Assembly: GCF_025643595.1 (NCBI RefSeq)
Contig: NZ_CP102826.1
Location: 2,046,001-2,110,000, forward strand
From: Saccharopolyspora rosea
Lineage (GTDB): Bacteria > Actinomycetota > Actinomycetes > Mycobacteriales > Pseudonocardiaceae
Direction: 5' to 3'
DNA length: 64,000 nucleotides
Part shown: piece by piece, positions 43,681 through 53,500 of the stretch
Layout of the letters: the number at the start of each line of letters is the position of its first letter
How positions within the stretch are numbered: the first letter of the stretch is position 1
Program-made: the position numbers and the translations under genes
Notes under the pieces: model-generated
Told to the model about the DNA's origin: nothing
The model's input: the letters and a program-made list of their open reading frames with translations, nothing else
Database searches by the model: none

Positions 43681-44472
43681 ATGGAGTTCAAGAAGGTCGT
43701 CGGCACCCGGCGGTCGATCCGCTACTACCAGCCGTGGCGACCGGTCGACGAGGCGAAGATCCAGAAGGTGCTGGAGGCCGCGCGGCTGCAATCCCAGCAC
43801 GGCAACGCCCAGCTGATCCGCAAGGCGGTCGTCGTGATCCGCGACGAAACCCCCGAACAGACCTGGAACGCCCTGGTGGAGGCGCTGTACAACCAGCCGG
43901 CCGCCGCGCAGGCGCCGGTGCACGTCTACTGGACCATCGACATGAGCGGCTGGGAGAACCTGCGCGACGAGCTGCTCAAGCTGATCGAGGCCGGTGCGTT
44001 GACCTCCAGCTACGGCTGGAGCGAGCAGTTCGTCGACGACGTCGTGATGAAGACCCCGGATTTCAACGTGCTGGCCGGGGACATGCGCTTCGCCGAGTGG
44101 CTCAGCGCCATCGAGACCGGCCTGGCGATCGGGTCCGCCCTGCTCGCGGCCGTCGACGAGGGGCTGGGCACCGGCATGCTCACCGGCAAGCGCGACCGCA
44201 TCCGCGAACTGCTGGGCATGCCCGAGCACGCGACCCCGGCGCAGGTCCAGCTGCTGGGCTACCCGGCGGAGGACCGCGAGGCCGGCGGGCAGCGACCGCG
44301 TCCCGACTTCGAGCAGCTGTACTTCCGCGGCACGTGGGGCACCTCGTTCGAGCGGGACCCGGAGGTGGTGCGCGAGCTGACCGAGGCGGGCGCCATCCAG
44401 GAGGCCGCGCCGCTGCACTGGCGCAAGGCCGAGGTGCGCGCACTGGCCGGGCTCTTCGGTCTGCCGGAGTGA
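43681..44472 (+). CDS. Nitroreductase-family protein in the cofD cassette
   Basis: 263 residues. MEFKKVVGTRRSIRYYQPWR is the FMN-binding RRSIR start of nitroreductases; RPVDEAKIQKVLEAARLQSQ, IETGLAIGSALLAAVDEGLG and REAGGQRPRP (C-terminal FMN site) follow. It is larger than the usual 200 residues, with an insert at about 90-150. Nitroreductase folds reduce dehydro-F420 in the C-terminal half of mycobacterial FbiB, so its place 67 bases upstream of a small gene coupled to a cofD homologue suggests cofactor chemistry. GGAGGGAGAG precedes the ATG. Confidence 0.85.
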   Translation: MEFKKVVGTRRSIRYYQPWRPVDEAKIQKVLEAARLQSQHGNAQLIRKAVVVIRDETPEQTWNALVEALYNQPAAAQAPVHVYWTIDMSGWENLRDELLKLIEAGALTSSYGWSEQFVDDVVMKTPDFNVLAGDMRFAEWLSAIETGLAIGSALLAAVDEGLGTGMLTGKRDRIRELLGMPEHATPAQVQLLGYPAEDREAGGQRPRPDFEQLYFRGTWGTSFERDPEVVRELTEAGAIQEAAPLHWRKAEVRALAGLFGLPE

Positions 44473-44538
44473 CAGCCGCGGGCGGCGGTGCCCGGCGGTC
44501 ACCGCCGCCCGCACGTGGGTTCCCGGGAGCAGCGATCC

Positions 44539-44877
44539 ATGTTTGAGCAGCGGTTCACCGAGTTCGACACCGTGCGGCGCTACGCGCGGCAACTCGACGA
44601 GGACCTCACCGAGCAGGAGCGGGCCGAGCGGCTGGACACGCTCCGGCAGTTCGCCGAGTTCGTCGAGCGCACGCCGGACGAGATGGTCGCCGAGATCTTC
44701 GACGTCCAGACCCGCAAGTACCGCAAGCGCGGTTTCTACGCCAAGAAGATCAAGGAGTTCTCCGAGGGCCTGGACCTGCCGCGCGGGCGCCAGGTGGCCA
44801 AGGGCAACGTCATCCGCGCGTTCTTCATCGCCAACGGCCGCCGGGTGCCGCCGGAGATGCCGGAGTGGTTGTTGTGA
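44539..44877 (+). CDS. 112-residue helical protein of unknown function coupled to cofD
   Basis: Reads MFEQRFTEFDTVRRYARQLD, FAEFVERTPDEMVAEIFD and KYRKRGFYAKKIKEFSEGLD. The helical pattern and AKGNVIRAFFIANGRRVPPE ending resemble the SAM-like core-binding domain of tyrosine recombinases, but no catalytic domain follows and the similarity is by eye. GGGAG lies nine bases before the ATG. Its stop overlaps the cofD start (GTGA), so the two are translated together. Confidence 0.7.
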   Translation: MFEQRFTEFDTVRRYARQLDEDLTEQERAERLDTLRQFAEFVERTPDEMVAEIFDVQTRKYRKRGFYAKKIKEFSEGLDLPRGRQVAKGNVIRAFFIANGRRVPPEMPEWLL

Positions 44878-45851
44878 TCACCTTGCTGGGAGGCGGCATC
44901 GGCGCCGCGCGGTTGTGGTGCGGCATCGCGCGGGTGACGGACGAACCGCTGGTGTTCGTGGTGAACACGGCCGACGACATCTGGATGCACGGTCTGCGGG
45001 TCTGCCCGGACCTGGACACCGTGCTGTACGCGTTGTCGGGTCGGCAGGACGTGCGCCGCGGCTGGGGCGTGGCGGACGAGAGCTTCCGGTGCATGTCGGA
45101 GCTGCGCTCGCTCGGCTCGCCGGTGTGGTTCCAGCTCGGCGACCGGGACCTGGCCACCCACCTGTTCCGCACCGGGATGCTCCGCGCGGGCACGTCGCTG
45201 TCGGCGGTCACCAGGCGGTTGGCGGACGGGATGGGAGTGCCCCACGAGGTGCTGCCGATGACCGACGACGAGGTCACCACGTTCGTCCGGACGGGCACCG
45301 GAGAAACCCTGCACTACCAGGAGTTCCTGGTGCGGCGCGGGGCGCGCGACGAGGTGGCGGCGGTGCACTGCCGCGGTGTCGGGGACGCGGCCCCGGCGGA
45401 CGGCGTGCTGCGGGCCATCCGGGAATCCCGGCTGGTGGTGGTGGGACCGAGCAATCCGGTGGCGAGCGTCGGCCCGGTGCTGGCGCTGCCCGGGGTGCGT
45501 CCTGCGCTGCGCGCGACGCCCGCCCGCGTCGTGGCGGTCACGCCGGTGGTCGAGGGCGTGCCGATCGACGACGAGGGTGAGGCCACCCGCGCCCGCAGTC
45601 GCGCGGCGTTGCTGGCCGCGTGCGGGCGTCGGCACACCGCAGCCGACGTCGCCGCGCTCTACCAGGACTTCTGCGACGTGTTCGTGGTCGACCAAGCGGA
45701 TGCCGCCGCGGTCGCCGCGATCCGCCGGACCGGAATGCGCGCCGTCACCGCGCGGACCCTGCTGCCCCGGCGGCAGGACGCCGACGCGCTGGCCCGCCAG
45801 GTCCTGGACGTGGCAGCGCACGCCGACACCTGTCCGAGCGGGCATGGATGA
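44874..45851 (+). CDS. CofD-family 2-phospho-L-lactate transferase-like protein
   Basis: 325 residues. ITLLGGGIGAARLWCGIARV is the GG-GGAR nucleotide loop, VVNTADDIWMHGLRVCPDLD the metal and F0-binding DD...DLD region, and VVGPSNPVASVGPVLALPG the GPSNP-xSIGP site of CofD/FbiA. CofD transfers a phospho(enol)pyruvyl/lactyl group to the deazaflavin Fo in F420 synthesis. The first motif is more divergent than in housekeeping FbiA, and cofE/fbiB is absent here, so this may be a second, specialised copy. GTG 44874 overlaps the preceding stop. Confidence 0.85.
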   Translation: MITLLGGGIGAARLWCGIARVTDEPLVFVVNTADDIWMHGLRVCPDLDTVLYALSGRQDVRRGWGVADESFRCMSELRSLGSPVWFQLGDRDLATHLFRTGMLRAGTSLSAVTRRLADGMGVPHEVLPMTDDEVTTFVRTGTGETLHYQEFLVRRGARDEVAAVHCRGVGDAAPADGVLRAIRESRLVVVGPSNPVASVGPVLALPGVRPALRATPARVVAVTPVVEGVPIDDEGEATRARSRAALLAACGRRHTAADVAALYQDFCDVFVVDQADAAAVAAIRRTGMRAVTARTLLPRRQDADALARQVLDVAAHADTCPSGHG

Positions 45852-45961
45852 GTCGCGTCGGTGCGGCTGCCCGGTCAGGTGATGTCGGATGTCGGCTTCG
45901 AGGAGGTGCTCGCTTCGCTGGGCGCACCACGCTGCACGACCGGGTGGTGCCGGCCCGGGCG

Positions 45962-46663
45962 TCAGGGCTCGAACCGGTAGCCGATGCCGCGGACGGTGCG
46001 GATGCGCTGGGGCCGGGCCGGGGCGGTCTCCACCTTGTGCCGGAGCCGGTGGACGTGCTCGGTGACGGTGGCTTCGGCCTGCCAACCCGGTTCCGACCGC
46101 CACACCGCCTGCAACAGCTGGCTCCGGGAGAACACCTGGCGGGGCGCGGAGGCCAGGTGGACCAGCAGGTCGAACTCCTTCACGGTGAGTTCGACGGCGC
46201 GTCCGCCGACGAGGACCTCGCGGGTGCGGGTGTCGATGACCAACCCGTCGAACTCGAACCGGCAGCGGTCGGCCTGCCCCCGGGTGGCGCGGCGCAGGAC
46301 GGTTTTGACCCGGGCGACCAGCTCGCGGGGCGAGAACGGCTTGGTCACGTAGTCGTCGGCGCCGAGTTCGAGGCCCAGCACGCGGTCGGTCTCGCCGCGT
46401 CGCGCGGTGAGCAGGATGACCGGGAGGTCGCCCTCGCGGCGCAGGTGGTGCAGCAGGTCCAGGCCGTCGACTCCGGGCAGCCCGATGTCGAGCACCACCA
46501 GGTCGACCGCGGACCGCCGGAGTTCGTCGAGCACGGACCGGCCGTCCACCACCTCGCTCACCTCGAACCCGCCGTCGCGGAGCGCTCGGCTGGCGACTCG
46601 CCGGATTCGTTCGTCGTCCTCGACGACGAGCACGGACCGGGCGGACGGCGGTGGGGCGAACAT
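45962..46663 (-). CDS. OmpR/PhoB-family response regulator
   Basis: 233 residues. Receiver: SVLVVEDDERIRRVASRALR, phosphorylated Asp in VDLVVLDIGLPGVDGLDLL, Lys in YVTKPFSPRELVARV. DNA-binding winged helix: VGGRAVELTVKEFDLLVHLA and VTEHVHRLRHKVE with RIRTVRGIGYRFEP. Third gene of the reverse-strand two-component locus, 55 bases after the small receiver gene. Confidence 0.95.
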   Translation of the reverse strand: MFAPPPSARSVLVVEDDERIRRVASRALRDGGFEVSEVVDGRSVLDELRRSAVDLVVLDIGLPGVDGLDLLHHLRREGDLPVILLTARRGETDRVLGLELGADDYVTKPFSPRELVARVKTVLRRATRGQADRCRFEFDGLVIDTRTREVLVGGRAVELTVKEFDLLVHLASAPRQVFSRSQLLQAVWRSEPGWQAEATVTEHVHRLRHKVETAPARPQRIRTVRGIGYRFEP

Positions 46664-46717
46664 GGGCGGGAGTGCTCCTTCCGGCGGCCCGCTACGGGCG
46701 GCACGTGGCGTGGTCGA

Positions 46718-47077
46718 TCAGTCCAGCTCGGACAGAAGTGTCAGCTCGCGGTCCAGGGCGGCCAACCGGTACGGCTTGCGCAGCAATGCGGCGAAACCCG
46801 CGGCGCGCACCCGCTGCTCGACGTCCGGTTCGACGGAACCGGTGCAGGCCAGCATCGGTATTCCGGATTCGCGCAGCGATTCCCCGAGCGCCAGGCCGTC
46901 CGCGTCCGCCAAGGTGAGGTCGATGACGAGCGCGTCGGGCGGGTGGCTGCGGACGGCCTCCAGCGCGGTCTCCGGTGGGCTGACCGCGCGGCCGTGGTAG
47001 CCCAACGCGGCCAGCTGGTGGGTGAGCAGTTCGGCCATCCTTGCGTCGTCGTCGACGACGAGCACCCGCTTGGTCAT
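46718..47077 (-). CDS. Stand-alone receiver domain protein (CheY-like)
   Basis: 119 residues. RVLVVDDDARMAELLTHQLA, phosphorylated Asp in ALVIDLTLADADGLALGE, Thr/Ser in MLACTGSVEP and Lys in LLRKPYRLAAL. No output domain. It overlaps the kinase stop by four bases, so it is made with the kinase and probably acts as an intermediate or competing phosphate sink. Confidence 0.92.
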   Translation of the reverse strand: MTKRVLVVDDDARMAELLTHQLAALGYHGRAVSPPETALEAVRSHPPDALVIDLTLADADGLALGESLRESGIPMLACTGSVEPDVEQRVRAAGFAALLRKPYRLAALDRELTLLSELD

Positions 47078-49002
47078 GCGTCCTCCCCGCGCGGCGCCTG
47101 GACACCCCGGTCCAGCGGGTCCACCGGTTCGGCACCGGCGGGTCGCTCCGCCTCGTGCGCGGGCAGGTCGACCCGGAAACGGGTGCCCACGCCGACTTCG
47201 CTGTCGACGGCGATGGACCCGCCCATCGCGGTGACCAGCTTCTTCGTCAGGGCGAGGCCCAGGCCGACGCCTGCCGGGTCGTCGGGCGCCGCACCGGGAC
47301 GTTCGAACGGCGTGAAAATCCGTTCCAGCGCGGCGGGTCCGATGCCGCGGCCGGTGTCCTCGACGGTGATGCGCACCTGGTCGGCCGACTTCCGCGAGCG
47401 CACCGCCACCCGCCCGCCCGGCCGGTTGTACTTGATCGCGTTGGTGAGCAGGTTCAACAGCACCTGGCGCAGCCGGTGGCGGTCGGCCACGGCGCGCGGT
47501 GCGGGTCCGGTCGGCGCTCGCAGCTCGATCCCCATCCGCTCGGCGAACGGCTGCGTGAAGCTGATCGCCTCCCGGGCGATCTCGGCCGGGTCCAGCGGTT
47601 CGAAGTGCATGGGCAGGCTTCCGGCCTCGGCCCGCGCCATGCAGAGCGTGTCCTCAAGGAGCCTTTCCAGGTGCGCGCCCGCCTCGACGATGTGCCGGGC
47701 GTGTTCGGCCGCCTCCGGCGCGAGCGCGCTGCGGCGCAGCAGTTCGGCGAACCCCACGACGGCGTTGAGCGGAGTGCGCATCTCGTGGTTGAGCTGGGCG
47801 ACGAACTCGCTCTTGACGAGGTTGGCGCGTTCGGCCGCCTCCCGGGCCTGCCGTTCCCCGCGGATGCGGAGCCTGTCGGTGATGTCCCGCAGTTGCAGGC
47901 AGACGAAGCGCAGGCGGCCCTCGGCGTCGGTGACCGGTGACAGCAGCAGGTACGCCGCGCGGCGGCTGCCGTCGGCGTGCAGGAAGTCGTGGTCGCGGGA
48001 GTAGCAGCCCGCGCGACCGGAAACGATCCGGGACAGGGCGTCGCGCACCTCGGCGGCGCTGCCCGGCTCGAACAGGGCGTCGACGGCCATGCCGAACAGG
48101 TCGTCCAGATCGTGCCCGGTTTCGGTGCACAGCGCGGTGTTGACGTGGGCCAGTCGACCGTCGCGGTCGACCAGTGCCATGCCGACGGCGGCGTCGGTGA
48201 ACGCGCCGCGGAAGCGCTCTTCGCTCTCGTGCAGCGCGTTGAACAACTGGTGGTGCTCGATGGCGACGGCGGCCAGGTGCGTGAACCGTTCCACGACGAG
48301 CCGTTCCTCGGCCCCGGGCCGGTGCGGGCGCCGGTGGTAGACCGCGAAGGTGCCGAGGACGTCCGAACTGCTCGGGCTGATCACCGGATACGACCAGCAG
48401 GCGCGCAGCCCGTGGCGGACTCCGACGGCGCGGAAGGCGGCCCACCGCTCGTCGGCGAGGATGTCGCTGACGAAGACCGGCCGACGGGTGTAGGCGGCGG
48501 TGCCGCACGAGCCGGCCACCGGGCCGATCGCCATTCCGTCGATCTCGGCGGTGTAGCTGGCCGACAGCGTCGGTGCGGCGCAGTGGTGCAGGCGGGATTC
48601 CTCGGGGTCGAACAGCAGGATCGAGCAGTGCGTGCCGGGCAGGTGCCGTTCCATCCCGGTGGCCAGCGCCGCCAGCGTCGCCGACAGCGGGGCCTTGCGG
48701 GCGACCAGCTCCAGCACCTCGGTCTGGCACGCCAGCAGGTCCGCGGTGTCCTGGGCGTTGGTGCTGCCGAACCTGATCCGGCCGCGGAGTCCTTCGGTGC
48801 GCGAGATCGCCTCCACGACGGTGTTCATGTCCTCGCGCACCGCGGGTGGGACGGCGTCGTCGTGCGCCGCCCGTTCCGCCACCGCCATGGCCACACCGAG
48901 TTCGTTGCCCATCGCGTGCAGGAGTTCGCCGTTGCCGCGAAGCCCGGTCGTCGCGCCGGTGCGGGGGTGGAGATCCAGCGGCCGGGACTCCTTCGCGGGC
49001 AT
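47074..49002 (-). CDS. Soluble GAF-PAS sensor histidine kinase
   Basis: 642 residues without membrane segments. An N-terminal helical region precedes a GAF domain (about 90-245, VSDILADERWAAFRAVGVRH), a PAS domain (about 255-370, GMALVDRDGRLAHVNTALCT with a PAC tail) and HisKA (phosphorylated His in FVAQLNHEMRTPLNAVVGFA). The ATPase part has N, G1 and G2 boxes (LLNLLTNAIKYNRPGG, VEDTGRGIG, GVGLGLALTKKLV). ATG 49002 has AGGAG seven bases upstream. It likely feeds both response regulators downstream. Confidence 0.93.
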   Translation of the reverse strand: MPAKESRPLDLHPRTGATTGLRGNGELLHAMGNELGVAMAVAERAAHDDAVPPAVREDMNTVVEAISRTEGLRGRIRFGSTNAQDTADLLACQTEVLELVARKAPLSATLAALATGMERHLPGTHCSILLFDPEESRLHHCAAPTLSASYTAEIDGMAIGPVAGSCGTAAYTRRPVFVSDILADERWAAFRAVGVRHGLRACWSYPVISPSSSDVLGTFAVYHRRPHRPGAEERLVVERFTHLAAVAIEHHQLFNALHESEERFRGAFTDAAVGMALVDRDGRLAHVNTALCTETGHDLDDLFGMAVDALFEPGSAAEVRDALSRIVSGRAGCYSRDHDFLHADGSRRAAYLLLSPVTDAEGRLRFVCLQLRDITDRLRIRGERQAREAAERANLVKSEFVAQLNHEMRTPLNAVVGFAELLRRSALAPEAAEHARHIVEAGAHLERLLEDTLCMARAEAGSLPMHFEPLDPAEIAREAISFTQPFAERMGIELRAPTGPAPRAVADRHRLRQVLLNLLTNAIKYNRPGGRVAVRSRKSADQVRITVEDTGRGIGPAALERIFTPFERPGAAPDDPAGVGLGLALTKKLVTAMGGSIAVDSEVGVGTRFRVDLPAHEAERPAGAEPVDPLDRGVQAPRGEDA

Positions 49003-49097
49003 GGCGGTACTCCTGTCTGGTGCCGGAAGTGACAACACGTGCCCGCGTGCCACCCGCCCTCCGCGACCGGGTGCCGGCAGTTCGGTGTTCGGGTGGG

Positions 49098-49442
49098 TTA
49101 CCGCGGCGGAGTCCGGTGGACGCACTCGCGCAGGCGGCGGATGTCGACAGCGACGGTCGGGGCCTCGGCCGCCGCGCGGGCGTCGAGCCGGTCGATGTGG
49201 GCCGTGTCGCCGCCGTGGGTGCCGATGGCCGTCCTCAGGGTGTCGCGGTCCTCTTCGGACAGTGCGAGGTGCGAAGCTGCCGCGACTTCCGCCATCATCC
49301 GGGCCGCGGCCAGTTCCCGGCCCGCTTCCAGGTGGGCGACCAGCTGGTCGACCGTGCGGTTGCTCAGCGACGCGCTGATGTGGAAGAGCACCTGGTCCAG
49401 GGCGTCGGTGAGCGCCGTGGTCTCGTCGTTCGAGGTATGCAT
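49098..49442 (-). CDS. Helical protein of unknown function upstream of the kinase
   Basis: 114 residues starting MHTSNDETTALTDALDQVLF, with HISASLSNRTVDQLVAHLEA and ALSEEDRDTLRTAIGTHGGD. No Cys cluster, no membrane segment. GGGAG lies six bases upstream of the ATG. It precedes the kinase in the same direction after a 95-base gap and could be part of the same regulatory unit. Confidence 0.6.
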   Translation of the reverse strand: MHTSNDETTALTDALDQVLFHISASLSNRTVDQLVAHLEAGRELAAARMMAEVAAASHLALSEEDRDTLRTAIGTHGGDTAHIDRLDARAAAEAPTVAVDIRRLRECVHRTPPR

Positions 49443-49820
49443 GCGGTTCTCCCTGCGGTCGCGTGGGGCGGGGAACGCTTCCGGGGCGCGACGCCGAACG
49501 CGGCCCGGTCCGTGCACAGTGGACGAACCGGCGGATCCCGCCGCGCGCCGCGGCGCTTCCCGACGCGTTGACCACGCCGATCCCCTCCTCCCTCGCGGAC
49601 CTGGGCGGGACGCAGGTGTTCCTCCGCGAGGATGGTGCACGCCGTCGTGCGCACACCACCTGCATGTGGGGGTATTGGCGCGTTGCCGACCGGCACCGCC
49701 CTGCTGGGACGAACCGGCCCGCGGGAGCCGGACGGCGCCGCGGTGGTGCGGACTCGTCCGGCGGACCCGACCGGGAACCCGGCGCGTTCGTGGTCAGGAC
49801 GCGGCGTGCCGGTCCGGCCG

Positions 49821-50072
49821 TCAGCCGACCTGCGGGCTGACCGGCTGCTCGTTGCCGAGGGCGCTCCTCGACTTCTTGCCGACGAAATGCCAGACGAGGC
49901 TGCCCAGGAAGGGGAAGACGAAGATCGCGACGATCCAGGCGGCCTTGTGGACCAGTTCGAGCTTCGACCGGACGACGCCGATCAGCGCGCTGATCACGAA
50001 GACCAGGTATGCGGCGACGAGCGCGCAGACCAGGAACACGGTGACGTACGCGGACACGGGTTCGGGATTCAC
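49821..50072 (-). CDS. Small PLDc_N-domain membrane protein
   Basis: 83 residues from GTG 50072 (AAAGG seven bases upstream). Two membrane helices, YVTVFLVCALVAAYLVFVIS and VHKAAWIVAIFVFPFLGSLV, are joined by a short basic loop, then WHFVGKKSRSALG. This is the phospholipase D nuclease N-terminal (PLDc_N) domain, found alone in many actinobacteria. Function unknown. Confidence 0.75.
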   Translation of the reverse strand: MNPEPVSAYVTVFLVCALVAAYLVFVISALIGVVRSKLELVHKAAWIVAIFVFPFLGSLVWHFVGKKSRSALGNEQPVSPQVG

Positions 50073-50251
50073 TGTCGGGCCTTTCGGTTCGGCGAGTCCA
50101 TCGAGTCCCACCGGCGTGGCCGGCGGGAAACGCACCCGTGACCGTGCACCGCGGCGCGCCCGGCGACGACGGGCGAGTCCGGCGGCACCCGGTGATCAAG
50201 GGAAATCCCTCGCGGCGGGACGTCCCGCACCGCCGCGCGAGCCGGTGCGGT

Positions 50252-50413
50252 GCGCCCGATCGGATGTGCCGGGAGCGGGCTGCCTGGCTCATCGTCGCTT
50301 TCCGTTCGCAATTCGCGAAGAAAGCTCAGAGAATACGAGGAGACCCCATGTGGGGTCCAGGCGAGGTCCTGTCGGCCAGCGCGGCGAGATTCCCGCGGAG
50401 AACCGCGTTGATC
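50252..50413 (+). repeat. Duplicated promoter and 5' gene end, upstream copy
   Basis: About 162 bases, from GCGCCCGATCGG through GTGCCGGGAGCGGGCTGCCT and AAGCTCAGAGAATACGAGG to CGCGTTGATCA. It is about 90 percent identical to 56159-56320, which holds the promoter region and first 22 codons of the acyl-CoA ligase gene. Confidence 0.9.
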
Positions 50414-50455
50414 AGGATCGCGTGCGTTGGGCGATGCCGAGCTCCGGCCTCGTGA
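50348..50455 (+). pseudogene. Truncated 5' end of an acyl-CoA ligase gene
   Basis: From ATG 50348 the frame reads MWGPGEVLSASAARFPRRTA, the same as the start of the ligase at 56255, then diverges and stops after 35 codons. It may be a relic, or a short leader peptide before the megasynthetase gene. Confidence 0.7.
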
Positions 50456-50583
50456 TCGCGGGCGCGGACCTGCGTGATCACCTACAGGTGGAGGTGTTCT
50501 GCTCGGCCGCCGGAAGGTTAGAACTACTCCGGTAGGAGGTCTCGGGAGCGTTCGGCTCCGCGGGCCTCCCCGCCGCGCGTCGG

Positions 50584-53500
50584 GTGCGCGGACGCGCGTT
50601 GGTCGGTATTTCCTCGGATGATTCCACCGGCGGTTTCCCGTCGGTCGTGCCCGGTTCTGGAGCAGAATTGACCACGTTGTTCGACTTTCTCACGTCGCAG
50701 GCGGAAAACCGCGGCGACGATTCCGCCTACCTGTTCCTGAACGACGGAGTGGAGCGGTGGGACGTCACGTACGGCGAGTTGTACCGCCGGGTCCTCGGCA
50801 ACGCGGCGGTGATCGCCGCCCACGCCAACCCCGGTGACCGCGCTGTCCTCGTCTGCCCGCCCGGTCCCGAGTTCGTCGTCGCCTACTTCGCGTGTCTGAC
50901 GGCCGGGGTGGTGGCCGTTCCGACGACACTGCGGGACCCGGCAAGGATGTCCCGGGGCGCGGAGCGGCTGTCGTCGGTCGTCGACGACTGCGCGCCCGCA
51001 CTGGTTCTGAACTCGTCCGACCAGATGTCCCAAGTGGACAGACGTCTTCCCGGACTGCACCGCGTGCCCGTGGATCTCACCGCCGAACCCGTCGAGGAGT
51101 GGCGTCCTCCCCGGGTTCGCGCCGAGGACCTGGCGATGCTGCAGTACACCTCGGGATCCACCTCCGCGCCGAAGGGCGTCGCGCTCACGCACGCCAACCT
51201 GCTCGCCAACGCGGCGGCCATCTCCACGCTGATGAACGTGACGTCGGACAGCGTCGGTGTCTCGTGGTTGCCGACGTTCCACGACATGGGGCTGATCGCG
51301 GGGGTGGTGCTCCCGCTGGTGAACGGAGCCCGGGGAGTGCTGATGCCTCCCGTGGACTTCGTCCGCAGGCCGGTGCGGTGGTTGCAGGCCATCAGCGCCT
51401 ACCGGGGCACCATCTCGGGGGCGCCGAACTTCGCCTACGAGATGTGCCGGAGGCGGGTGACGGCCGACGAGCTCGCGGCGCTGGACCTGTCGAGCTGGGA
51501 CGCGGCGTACTGCGGTGCCGAACCGGTGCGCGCCGACACGATGGACGGGTTCGCCGAGGACTTCGCCCCCGCCGGGTTCGAGCGCTCGGCGCTCATGCCC
51601 GTCTACGGGCTCGCCGAGGCGACGCTGATCGTCAGCGGCGGTCCGCGCCGCAGCGGTCCGCGGGCGCTGGAGGTCGACCGGCAGCAGCTCGCCCAGGGGC
51701 GGGTGCGGACCGCCGAGGCCGGGACGCCGAGCACGAGTCTGGTCGACGTGGGACCAGCGGCGTCCACAGTAGACCTCCGCGTCGTCGACCCCGACACCGG
51801 CGCCGAGTGCGCCGACGGCGCCATCGGGGAGGTCTGGGTCGGCGGACCCAGCATCGCGCAGGGCTACTTCCAGCGCCCGGAGGAGAGCGCGGAGGTCTTC
51901 GCCAACACCCTCCCCGACACCGACACGCGGTACCTGCGGACCGGCGACCTCGGCGCGCTCGTCGACGGCCACCTGTTCGTCACCGGGCGGCGCAAGGACC
52001 TGATCATCGTCGCTGGTCAGAACATCTATCCGCAGGACCTGGAGCTCGCCGCCGAGCAGGCCAGCCCGGCGGTGCGCCCGGGCGGGTGCGCGGCGTTCGC
52101 GGCGGAGGAGGACTCCGAGTCGGTCGTGGTCGTCGCCGAGGTCGACAGCCGGTGCCGCGACGAGGACCAGCCGGACGTCGCCCGGCGCATCCGGCAGGAG
52201 ATCGCCGAGACCCACGAGCTCGCGCCGGAGCGGGTGGTGCTGATCAGGGCGCGCGGTCTGCCCAAGACCTCCAGCGGCAAGGTGCAGCGGCGGCGCTGCC
52301 GCGAGCTGCTGGACGACGGCGGCCTCGCCGTCGTCTTCGACTGGCCGACCGACGCCGGGCAGGACTCCTCGCACGGCCCCGGTTTCTCCGCGATGGAGGA
52401 CCGGATCGCCGACCTGTGCGAGGAGGTCCTCGGAGTCCGCCCGGACGCCGGGGACGAGAACCTGGCCCGGCTCGGCGGTGGGTCGCTGAGCGCGATCCGC
52501 CTGGTCAACGAGGTCAACAAGCACTTCGGCGTGGAGGTGCGGGCCGCCGAGGCGTTCCGTTCGCTGACGGTCGGCGGGCTCGCCGAGGCCGTCGAGCGGG
52601 CCCGCCGGGGCGGCCCGGCGGAGGACGACCAGCGTCCGGAGCCGAACCCGCACACCGACGCGGTCCTGGACCCGGACGTCGTCGTGCCCGCCGACCGCGC
52701 TCTGGCGTCCGCCGCCAAGCCACGCGAGGTGCTGCTGACCGGCGCGACCGGTTTCGTCGGGGCGTTCCTGCTGGACGAGCTGCTGCGCCGCACGAAGGCG
52801 CGGGTGCACTGCCTGGTCCGCGCGCGGTCGCGGGAGGACGCCCGGAACCGGTTGGTGCGAACCCTGCGCGGTTACGGGCTTTCCACCGACGGGTTCGACC
52901 GCGTGGTGCCGGTCGCCGGTGACCTCGCCGAGCCGGAGTTCGGGCTGGACGCCGAGCAGTACGGCGACCTGGCCGCACGGGTCGACGCGATCGTGCACAG
53001 CGCCGCGTCGGTGAGCGCCGTGCAGGGCTACGAGACGCTGCGCGGCCCCAACGTCCTCGGCACGCGGGAAGTGCTGCGCTTGGCCACGCGGGAACGGCTC
53101 AAGCGGGTGCACCACATCTCGACGCTGGCGGCCATGCAGGGACTCGGGGACTGGCACCTGGCGGATGTGGCCGAGGAACCGATCCCGGTCGCGCCGAGCG
53201 CCGAATCGGTGCTCAGCGGTTACCCGCGCAGCAAGTGGGTGGCCGAGCAACTGGTGCACGCCGCGGGAGAGCGCGGCGTTCCGGTGAGCATCTACCGCCT
53301 GGCCCGCGTGTCCGGGGACAGCGAGAAGGGGTACTGGGCCGAGGGGGACTTCTGGTGGCGGGTGCTGACCGGAAGCGTGCGCGTCGGTGTGCTGCCCGAC
53401 GCCGAGTGGGTCGACCTGTGGACGCCGGTGGACCACGTCGCCGAGGCCGTGGTGCGGCTGGCGCTCCGCCCGTCGTCGGCGGGCCGGATCTTCCACGTCG

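Noticed and set aside
44539-44877. Tyrosine recombinase/integrase
   Set aside because: Only a loose likeness to the core-binding domain exists. The catalytic R-H-R-Y domain is absent and the gene is coupled to cofD, so it is left as unknown.
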